Below are positions 45,323-51,436 of a DNA stretch of 51,436 nucleotides, one piece after another. Each line of letters opens with the position of its first letter. Within the stretch, counting starts at the first letter, position 1. Position numbers and translations under genes: made by a program. This DNA is from Erwinia mallotivora (GTDB taxonomy: Bacteria > Pseudomonadota > Gammaproteobacteria > Enterobacterales > Enterobacteriaceae), in the NCBI RefSeq assembly GCF_000590885.1, contig NZ_JFHN01000046.1, positions 1 to 51,436 on the forward strand. Direction: 5' to 3'. The notes below the pieces were generated by a model. The model was not told the origin of the DNA and did not search any database. It saw nothing but the letters and a program-made list of their open reading frames with translations.

Positions 45323-47200
45323 TTAGCCCAGCAGCAACTGGTTTAAGCGGCAAATAAACAGGTTAGGATCGTCCAGCGTACCGCGTTCAGCAAACATCGC
45401 CTGGTCCAGTAATACTTCGATCCACTCCGCAAAGCGGGCATCATCCTGGGTATCCGCGGCACGTTTAACCAGTGCGTGATCCGGATTGAGTTCAAACAGG
45501 TATTTTACCTCAGGGACTTCCTGGCCCGCCGCGGCGAACAACTTCGCCATCTGAGTGGTCATTTCGTTCGCTTCTGTGGTCACAATCGCCGGTGTGTCAG
45601 TCAGACGATGCGTCAGGCGAACATCTTTAACCCGCTCACCCAGCAGCGTTTTCACCCGTTCCACAAAGGGCTCCAGCGCTTTTTCGGCTTCTTTCTGCTC
45701 TTCGCTCTCTTCCTCATCGGCCAGCTTAGAGAGATCATCATCTGCCTTGCTGACCGACTGGAATGTCTTGCCATCAAACTCGGTGAGGTAGCTCATCATC
45801 CACTCATCAATGCGGTCTGAAAGCAACAGTACCTCGATCCCTTTCTTACGGAACAGCTCAAGGTGCGGACTGCTTTTCGCCGCCGCATAGCTGTCAGCGG
45901 TGATGTAGTAGATTTTGTTCTGGCCTTCAATCATCCGGCTGACATAATCTTCAAGCGACACGGTCTGTGCAGAGCCTTCGCTGCTGGTGGATGCAAAGCG
46001 CAGCAGCTTAGCGATGGTGTCTTTATTACTGCTATCCTCAGCGGGCCCCTCTTTCAACACCAGACCAAACTGTTGCCAGAATTGCTGATATTGTGTCTCA
46101 TCATCTTTCGCCACTTTCTCCAGCATTTGCAGCGCGCGCTTGCTCAGGGCATTGCGCAGATTCTGAGTTATGCGGCTGTCCTGTAGGATCTCACGGGAGA
46201 CGTTGAGTGGCAGATCGCTGGAATCGATCAGGCCGCGAACAAAGCGCAGATAGTTCGGCATAAACTGTTCTGCGTCGTCCATGATAAACACGCGCTGTAC
46301 ATAGAGTTTCAGCCCGTGCTTATGATCGCGGTTCCACATATCCCACGGAGCCTGAGTCGGGATATACAGCAGGCTGGTGTACTCCTGCTTACCTTCCACA
46401 CGGTTGTGGCTCCAGGTCAGCGGATCGGCAAAGTCGTGGGAAACATGTTTATAAAATTCTTTATACTCATCGTCGCTGATCTCTGACTTATTGCGCGTCC
46501 ACAACGCCTGAGCTTTGTTGATCTTTTCCCAGCTGATGGTGTCATCTTCTTCGTTACGGGATTCAATCTCTACCGGCAGGGCAATATGGTCAGAATATTT
46601 ACTGATGATGCTGCGCACCCGCCACGCATCGAGGAATTCATCTTCACCTTCACGCAGGTGCAGAGTGATCTCCGTACCGCGATCTTCTTTGCTGATATCG
46701 GCGATGGTGTATTCACCCTCGCCTGCCGACTCCCAGAATACGCCTTCATCTGCGCTCGCAGAGGCAGCGCGAGTGCGAACAGAAACTTTGTCAGCCACAA
46801 TAAACGCAGAGTAGAAACCCACACCGAACTGGCCAATCAGCTGGCTGTCCTTCGCCTGATCCGAACCAAGTGATTCCAGAAAGGATTTGGTCCCGGATTT
46901 GGCAATGGTGCCGAGGTTTTCAATGACTTCTTCGCGCGTCATCCCGATACCATTATCGCTCAGCGTCAGGGTGCGGTTTTCCTTATCAACAGAAACCCTT
47001 ACGCGCAGATCGCCATCGCCCTGATAAAGATCGGGTGCTGACAACGCACGGAAACGCAGTTTGTCGGCAGCATCAGAGGCATTTGAGATCAGTTCACGCA
47101 GGAAAATTTCTTTGTTTGAATAGAGAGAATGGATCATCAGGTGCAGAAGCTGTTTCACCTCTGACTGGAAGCCACGAGTCTCTTGTCCTTTCATAGTCAT
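45323..47200 (-). CDS. htpG: Molecular chaperone HtpG (bacterial Hsp90)
   Basis: 625 residues from ATG 47198-47200, which has GAGGT six bases before; E. coli begins two codons later at the second ATG, also possible here. GHKL ATPase domain: [39 protein letters not shown] and [11 protein letters not shown]; middle domain with [11 protein letters not shown]-terminal dimer domain ending [16 protein letters not shown]-driven protein remodelling in the cytoplasm, with DnaK. Heat-shock promoter upstream. Confidence 0.98.
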   Translation of the reverse strand: MTMKGQETRGFQSEVKQLLHLMIHSLYSNKEIFLRELISNASDAADKLRFRALSAPDLYQGDGDLRVRVSVDKENRTLTLSDNGIGMTREEVIENLGTIAKSGTKSFLESLGSDQAKDSQLIGQFGVGFYSAFIVADKVSVRTRAASASADEGVFWESAGEGEYTIADISKEDRGTEITLHLREGEDEFLDAWRVRSIISKYSDHIALPVEIESRNEEDDTISWEKINKAQALWTRNKSEISDDEYKEFYKHVSHDFADPLTWSHNRVEGKQEYTSLLYIPTQAPWDMWNRDHKHGLKLYVQRVFIMDDAEQFMPNYLRFVRGLIDSSDLPLNVSREILQDSRITQNLRNALSKRALQMLEKVAKDDETQYQQFWQQFGLVLKEGPAEDSSNKDTIAKLLRFASTSSEGSAQTVSLEDYVSRMIEGQNKIYYITADSYAAAKSSPHLELFRKKGIEVLLLSDRIDEWMMSYLTEFDGKTFQSVSKADDDLSKLADEEESEEQKEAEKALEPFVERVKTLLGERVKDVRLTHRLTDTPAIVTTEANEMTTQMAKLFAAAGQEVPEVKYLFELNPDHALVKRAADTQDDARFAEWIEVLLDQAMFAERGTLDDPNLFICRLNQLLLG

Positions 47201-47240
47201 TGCTACCTCATCTGATACGGTTTGTATAGGTTGAGGTGAA

Positions 47241-47268
47241 GAATGGGGGCTGTTGGCGGGATTTCAAG
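47241..47268 (-). promoter_or_regulatory. Sigma-32 heat-shock promoter of htpG
   Basis: Reading leftward: CTTGAAA (47268-47262), 13 bases, CCCCATTC (47248-47241). This agrees with the RpoH consensus CTTGAAA-N13-CCCCAT. The start site would lie about 35 bases upstream of the htpG start codon. Confidence 0.88.
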
Positions 47269-47290
47269 ACGGCACGTAGCAACGTGCCGT
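47269..47290. terminator. Inverted repeat between recR and the htpG promoter
   Basis: ACGGCACGT and ACGTGCCGT pair with a four-base loop right after the recR stop and directly before the htpG -35 element. No T run, so it is a weak terminator or an mRNA 3' stabiliser. Confidence 0.5.
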
Positions 47291-47297
47291 TGAATGA

Positions 47298-47903
47298 CTA
47301 AAATTTGATCTTGTGTCGTCCGGCCAGAGAATGTGACAGCGTGGTGCCATCAACCATCTCCAGCTCACCGCCAACCGGTACACCATGTGCAATACGGCTG
47401 GCTTCAACGCCATACTGTCCACACATTTCAGCGATGTAGTTGGCGGTTGCCTCCCCTTCCACTGTCGGATTGGTCGCGAGGATCACTTCGGTGATGGGCT
47501 CTTTTTCCAGCCGCTGTTCGAGGCGATCCAGACCAATATCATCAGGACCAATGCCATCCAGTGGAGAAAGGTGCCCCATCAGCACAAAGTAGCGCCCGGA
47601 GAATTGCCCGGTCTGCTCAATCGCATGAATGTCTGCGGGGCTCTCAACCACGCAGATAATGCCATTTTGCTGACGGCGGGGATTGGCGCAGATAGTACAG
47701 ATTTCCTGCTCGGTGAAAGTCCGGCAGTCGGCACAGTGCCCTATCTCTGACATGGCACGCGTCAGGGCCTGAGCAAGACGCATCCCCCCGCTGCGATCGC
47801 GCTGCAACAGTTGAAATGCCATACGCTGCGCCGATTTTGGCCCAACGCCCGGCAGACAACGCAGCGACTCCATCAGGCTTTCAAGGAGCGGACTGGTTTG
47901 CAT
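47298..47903 (-). CDS. recR: Recombination mediator RecR
   Basis: 201 residues as in E. coli. N-terminal HhH ([20 protein letters not shown]), four-Cys zinc finger ([16 protein letters not shown]), Toprim domain ([27 protein letters not shown]) and the C-terminal Walker-B-like end. With RecO and RecF it loads RecA on SSB-coated DNA at gaps. The ATG shares a base with the ybaB stop (TGATG). Confidence 0.98.
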   Translation of the reverse strand: MQTSPLLESLMESLRCLPGVGPKSAQRMAFQLLQRDRSGGMRLAQALTRAMSEIGHCADCRTFTEQEICTICANPRRQQNGIICVVESPADIHAIEQTGQFSGRYFVLMGHLSPLDGIGPDDIGLDRLEQRLEKEPITEVILATNPTVEGEATANYIAEMCGQYGVEASRIAHGVPVGGELEMVDGTTLSHSLAGRHKIKF

Positions 47904-48232
47904 CAGAATGGCATCTTAAAGCCGGGTGGCAACTGCATCCCGCTGGAAACTGCTGCCATTTTATCTTTCTGCGCCTCAGCGATACGGCGGGCAGCATCGT
48001 TAAAGGCTGCGGCGACCAGATCTTCCAGCATCTCTTTGTCATCTTCCAGCAGACTGGGGTCCACTTCCACTCTGCGGCAGTTATGCGCGCCGTTAATCGT
48101 CACCTTGACCAGGCCCGCACCTGATTCACCGGTGACTTCCATGGCGGCGATCTCTTCCTGAACCTGCGCCATTTTGTCCTGCATTTGCTGGGCCTGTTTC
48201 ATCAGGTTACCCAGTCCGCCTTTTCCAAACAT
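47903..48232 (-). CDS. ybaB: Nucleoid-associated YbaB/EbfC protein
   Basis: From ATG 48230-48232 ([17 protein letters not shown]) 109 residues, as in E. coli; the frame extends 52 codons further into dnaX without support. A helical N-terminus and the strand-rich core ([20 protein letters not shown]) form the tweezers-like dimer that binds DNA. Between dnaX and recR as in E. coli, in one operon. Confidence 0.97.
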   Translation of the reverse strand: MFGKGGLGNLMKQAQQMQDKMAQVQEEIAAMEVTGESGAGLVKVTINGAHNCRRVEVDPSLLEDDKEMLEDLVAAAFNDAARRIAEAQKDKMAAVSSGMQLPPGFKMPF

Positions 48233-48275
48233 AGTTCTCTCTCTCAGCTCAGGCCGCGTTATGACACGCAGCGTT

Positions 48276-50207
48276 TCAAAGGGGGCGAATACTCTCTTCA
48301 TCAACATCGGCATCAAAATACTGACACAACGTCTGAATATGACTGTCCGCGATAATCGACTGGCGCGCCTGCGCCAGTTTCTCTTCATAAATTTTCTGAC
48401 GCCATTCCAGCGGCGTTAACACCGCCGGATTATCGTCTTCAATCAGCGTTAATTCAACCGGCTCTCCGGTTGCCTGACTCAGTGCCTCCGTCAACACCTT
48501 CTGCGCAGAAGGTGAATTCAGATGGCGCTGGCTGGAGCGCAAATGCAGGGTGATGACATTTTCCGACTGCTGTTTCCAGGCATTCAGCGCCAGCTGTTGC
48601 ACCAGTTTTGGCAACGTCAGCGCGGCGATTTCAGCGGCCCAGGCGTCGCGCAGTTGCGATTCTGCGGCCAGACGCGCCATCAGCTCCGGCGTTTTTTCAT
48701 GCTCCAGCGCCGTACGCAGGGCTTTGGGTGTGGCGACCGGTTCCGGTTTGACCTCAGCCGTTTGCGCCTTCCAGCGATATGCTTCTTTTTTTAACGGCTC
48801 AGCAGACTGTGCATCAGGCCGCCGTTTCTGGCTACGCTCACCAACCGCAGCCAACCTCTCCAGTGCCGAACCTGCCGACCGCGCCCCCTGCGCCGCCGGC
48901 TCACTCTTTTTTGGTTTAGTGGCACCCTGCTGGCTCAACAGCTGTGTCCGCGCCTGAAGCAGTTGGCTGGTGGTATCGGGTAATTTCGTCGCCGGTTCGC
49001 TCTGGCGGGTAACCTGAGACGCCGGGATTGCCGCCGGAGTGGCGGGTGGAACCTCTGAAACGCTGCTGGATGCCGGGCTCACAGCCGGACGCGACACCGC
49101 TACAGGTGCAGCAATGACCTGTTTGGGATGAAAAGCCAACGCACGAAGCAGCGTCATTTCCACCCCCATGCGCCGATCGGGCGCGAGAGCCAGCTCTTTA
49201 CGTCCGACCAGCAGGGTCTGGTAATAGAGCTGGACATCGGCGGGTGGCAGCACCCTGGCCAGTTCTCGCAGGCGCTGTTCGTTGGCGGCAAACTCATTAT
49301 CCAGCGCCGATGGCAGCAGCTGAATCATTGCCACCCGATGTAACAAAGTTAACATCTCAACCAGCAAAGCTTCCCATTCAACGCCCCTGGATGCAGCCTG
49401 GTTAAGCAAAGACATCACCTGCTCACCTTCCGCGTTGACAAGAGCCTCAATCAACGCCAGCGGCTGTTCGTCGTCCAGCGTACCGAGCATATCGCTGACC
49501 GCAGCGGTGGTGACCTGCCCCAGTCCCATGGCAATCGCCTGATCGGTCAGGCTCAGCGCATCGCGCATACTGCCGTCAGCGGCTCTGGCCAGCAGTTGCA
49601 ATGCCCGGGTTTCTGCAACGATTTTTTCCTGTTGCAGGACGTGCTCAAGCTGACCACGGATCTGTGCAACATCCAGCGCTTTCAGGTGAAATTGCAGGCA
49701 ACGCGATAAAATGGTGATCGGCAATTTTTGCGGATCGGTGGTTGCCAGCAAAAATTTCACATGCTCAGGCGGCTCTTCCAGCGTTTTCAACAGCGCATTA
49801 AAACTGTGACGTGAAAGCATATGAACTTCATCAATCAGGTAAACCTTGAAACGCCCGCGTGCGGGAGCGTACTGCACGTTATCCAGCAGGTCACGCGTGT
49901 CTTCCACTTTAGTGCGCGATGCCGCATCTATCTCAATCAGGTCAACGAAACGGCCCTGTTCTATCTCACGACAGTTGTCACACTGCCCGCAGGGTGTGGC
50001 GGTGATACCCGTTTCGCAGTTCAATCCTTTAGCCAGCAAACGCGCAATGGTGGTTTTCCCCACCCCACGCGTGCCGGAAAACAGATAGGCATGATGGATT
50101 CGGCCAAGGGATAATCCATTGGCCAGCGCGGTCAATACATGTTGCTGACCGACAACATCGGTAAACGCTTGTGGACGCCACTTGCGGGCCAGTACCTGAT
50201 AGCTCAT
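48276..50207 (-). CDS. dnaX: DNA polymerase III subunits tau and gamma
   Basis: From ATG 50205-50207 ([15 protein letters not shown]) 643 residues, equal to E. coli tau. AAA+ clamp loader: P-loop GTRGVGKTT (45-53), zinc Cys in CGQCDNC, Walker [11 protein letters not shown], sensor SRCLQFHL. A Pro/Ala-rich linker (about 365-420) then tau domains that bind DnaB and alpha. Shorter gamma is made by frameshift at about codon 434. The right neighbour is not apt as in E. coli but a large glycine-rich gene. Confidence 0.98.
   Translation of the reverse strand: MSYQVLARKWRPQAFTDVVGQQHVLTALANGLSLGRIHHAYLFSGTRGVGKTTIARLLAKGLNCETGITATPCGQCDNCREIEQGRFVDLIEIDAASRTKVEDTRDLLDNVQYAPARGRFKVYLIDEVHMLSRHSFNALLKTLEEPPEHVKFLLATTDPQKLPITILSRCLQFHLKALDVAQIRGQLEHVLQQEKIVAETRALQLLARAADGSMRDALSLTDQAIAMGLGQVTTAAVSDMLGTLDDEQPLALIEALVNAEGEQVMSLLNQAASRGVEWEALLVEMLTLLHRVAMIQLLPSALDNEFAANEQRLRELARVLPPADVQLYYQTLLVGRKELALAPDRRMGVEMTLLRALAFHPKQVIAAPVAVSRPAVSPASSSVSEVPPATPAAIPASQVTRQSEPATKLPDTTSQLLQARTQLLSQQGATKPKKSEPAAQGARSAGSALERLAAVGERSQKRRPDAQSAEPLKKEAYRWKAQTAEVKPEPVATPKALRTALEHEKTPELMARLAAESQLRDAWAAEIAALTLPKLVQQLALNAWKQQSENVITLHLRSSQRHLNSPSAQKVLTEALSQATGEPVELTLIEDDNPAVLTPLEWRQKIYEEKLAQARQSIIADSHIQTLCQYFDADVDEESIRPL
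48901..48912 (-). promoter_or_regulatory. Programmed -1 frameshift site in dnaX (gamma subunit)
   Basis: The slippery heptamer A-AAA-AAG reads from 48912 to 48906, with AAG as codon 434. A minus-1 slip decodes GAG then TGA (48903-48901), ending gamma with Glu at residue 435, as in E. coli (431). AGGGTG about 18 bases upstream may act as the internal SD, and GCCGGC downstream may pair with GTCGGC as the stimulatory stem. Confidence 0.9.
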
Positions 50208-50213
50208 TAACAC

Positions 50214-50678
50214 ATCATCTTTTTACAGGTCATTCACCTGAACCCCGCTTCAGCGCAGTTCAGCCTCAGTTTACTTCATTGCGACAGTGTATCAGTACGT
50301 CTGTTGCCATTCCTATACCTTTAAGTAAATCCTGTTGTCTCTTCAGATGTTAACAGGCAAAGAGGCAGATTATTTAAAAATAACAGGGATGAAATAAAAA
50401 CCATCAATTCAGAAAAAGGCAATAAAAATTAAAAAATCATTAAAATAAATAGTATCAATTTCTACAGGTCATAATTAAAGTAATACACGTGAGGGTCACC
50501 TGTTTTAATTGGGCACTTAAATTACCAGGCTGATATAAACCCTCAAAGCAAAGTTTAATTAAATAAAACACAATAATTACATGAGGTTGAATTAAATCAT
50601 GGTAATCATGTTTTTTAATTAACAGTGCAATGGACACACTGAAAACCTTGTTAACAAAAAGATAATGGAATATAAAAA
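50214..50678. other. AT-rich divergent region between dnaX and the adhesin gene
   Basis: 465 bases. The dnaX-proximal part is of normal composition; from about 50365 it is AT rich with tracts of A and T, which suits H-NS-silenced accessory DNA. No gene found; a minus-strand frame here overlaps the adhesin start and is not supported. Confidence 0.45.
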
Positions 50679-51436
50679 ATGGAAATACACAATGCCAAAA
50701 AGGCCTCCTCAATTCTCGCTGTAACGCCCCAACGTCGTCATCTGATTACAGTCATCAATACGCTGGCTATTATCAGCCTTCCCTTTCTGGGAACAATGAA
50801 TATTACTTACGCAAGTGTGGATGTTGCTATCGGATCTCAGGGCGGTAGCGGTGGCAGTGGCAGTTCCGCCAGCAGTGCGGGGGGTGCCACTAATGGTAGC
50901 AATGGTAGTAATGGTTCAAATGCACGAGATACCAGTAATGGCGGTAACGGAAGTAATGGCGCAGACGGCGGCAACGGCGCCAGCGGCAGTGCCGGATCCG
51001 CTGGAGAGGCGGGGAGTAGTGGAGATGACGCCACCTCTGCATTACGTAACGTTAAAGATCAATTGGGGTTGTTGCAAATTGGCGGCAGCGGTGGCGAAGG
51101 CGGGACAGCTGGCGAGGCATCGGCAGGCACTGACGGCGGGACAGGCGGCACCGGGGGGAACGGCGGCAACGGCGGCACCACGGGTACTGGCGGCGATGGC
51201 GGTAACGGCGGCAATGGTGGCTCAGGGGGTAACGGCGCTGACGGCGGCGACGGTGGGGATGGCGCAGCAGGCGGCAGCGGCAATCTGACCATCAGCCAGA
51301 GCAGTTTCACCATCACAAATGGTGTGATTGGCGCGGCTGGTGGCGATGCCAGTGATGGTCAGATGGGCCAGAGTGGCGGCAACGGCGGTGCAGGTAACAG
51401 TGGTGGTGTGGCAGGAACAAATGGCACCCGAGCCTC
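50679..51436 (+). CDS. Secreted glycine-rich surface protein (adhesin/autotransporter-like), N-terminal part
   Basis: The frame from ATG 50679 stays open to the window edge: 252 residues and no stop. Residues 1-45 are a signal peptide with a long charged N-region (MEIHNAKKASSILAVTPQRR) and a hydrophobic core (LITVINTLAIISLPFLG), with likely cleavage at TYA-SV. From about 50 to 250 it is built of GG-x and GGNGG/GSGG units with Asn, Ser, Asp and Thr, interrupted by DATSALRNVKDQLGLLQIGG (about 108) and NLTISQSSFTITNGVIG (about 207), which looks like a beta-helix rung. GGA lies nine bases before the ATG. I expect a very large beta-helical adhesin with a C-terminal barrel or type I signal further right; the family cannot be fixed from this part. 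Confidence 0.72.
   Translation, partial: MEIHNAKKASSILAVTPQRRHLITVINTLAIISLPFLGTMNITYASVDVAIGSQGGSGGSGSSASSAGGATNGSNGSNGSNARDTSNGGNGSNGADGGNGASGSAGSAGEAGSSGDDATSALRNVKDQLGLLQIGGSGGEGGTAGEASAGTDGGTGGTGGNGGNGGTTGTGGDGGNGGNGGSGGNGADGGDGGDGAAGGSGNLTISQSSFTITNGVIGAAGGDASDGQMGQSGGNGGAGNSGGVAGTNGTRA

Noticed and set aside
50455-50712. Minus-strand 85-codon frame opposite the adhesin start
   Set aside because: Overlaps the signal peptide of the clear adhesin frame, is rich in hydrophobic residues because of the AT-rich DNA, and has no ribosome-binding site.
50837-51316. Pro/Leu-rich minus-strand frames and an Ala/Val-rich plus-strand frame
   Set aside because: They are reading-frame shadows of the GGN/GGC repeats of the adhesin gene; the plus-strand frame at 50679 has the signal peptide and stays open.

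Overview
The window is chromosomal DNA from an enterobacterium. From about 15 kb to 50.2 kb the gene content and order follow the Escherichia coli argU-folD-cysS-ppiB-lpxH-purEK-ybbPA-tesA-ybbO-ybbN-qmcA-ybbJ-cueR-copA-ybaP-ybaK-ushA-fsr-ybaL-gsk-hemH-adk-htpG-recR-ybaB-dnaX block, with proteins that align residue by residue in memory with the E. coli versions. Missing E. coli neighbours (ybcI, ybaQ, glsA/ybaT, aes, apt next to dnaX) and the accessory genes point to Erwinia, Pantoea or a relative. That genus assignment is inference.

Region 1 (1-8.4 kb) is an accessory toxin-immunity array. It holds the end of an IS630 element; the remnant of an E1-type colicin immunity gene; a small pore-forming colicin with a colicin-A-like TolB box; a pesticin-like muramidase with an LprI-like inhibitor; a DUF3289-DUF943 pair with one extra membrane-anchored protein, flanked by 145-bp direct repeats (142/145 identical); small phage-like genes; a decayed IS3-family element; and a Tlde1-like (DUF2778) L,D-transpeptidase-fold effector with a small membrane protein. 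Toxin and partner genes repeatedly overlap by a few bases.

Region 2 (about 8.9-15.0 kb) is an AT-rich P4-like island at the tRNA-Arg(UCU) gene argU. It carries a tyrosine recombinase killed by two in-frame stops, a DUF6387-like gene, a Septu-type defence pair (PtuA ATPase with a one-base frameshift, PtuB HNH nuclease), an AlpA-type regulator and an unknown 201-residue protein.

Region 3 (15.2-32.7 kb) is core: folate (folD), cysteinyl-tRNA synthetase, peptidyl-prolyl isomerase, lipid A (lpxH), purines (purEK behind a PurR box), the YbbAP ABC exporter with tesA, chaperedoxin ybbN, the SPFH/NfeD pair qmcA-ybbJ, and the copper circuit cueR/copA. copA keeps the CCCAAAG slippery site that in E. 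coli yields a CopZ-like chaperone.

Region 4 (32.7-37 kb), between ybaK and ushA, is a second accessory pocket: a divergent LysR/PACE-exporter pair, then a broken GH19 lysozyme with a periplasmic partner and a glycine-zipper membrane-active effector candidate with a membrane partner.

Region 5 (37-50.2 kb) is core again: ushA, fsr, ybaL, gsk, hemH, adk, htpG (with a clear sigma-32 promoter), recR, ybaB and dnaX (with the A AAA AAG frameshift site for gamma). At the right edge, upstream of dnaX where E. coli has apt, starts a secreted glycine-rich surface protein that runs out of the window.

The most notable theme is five or six contact- or diffusion-type antibacterial toxin/immunity modules on both sides of a core block, several of them broken on the toxin or immunity side, with no secretion-system structural gene in view.
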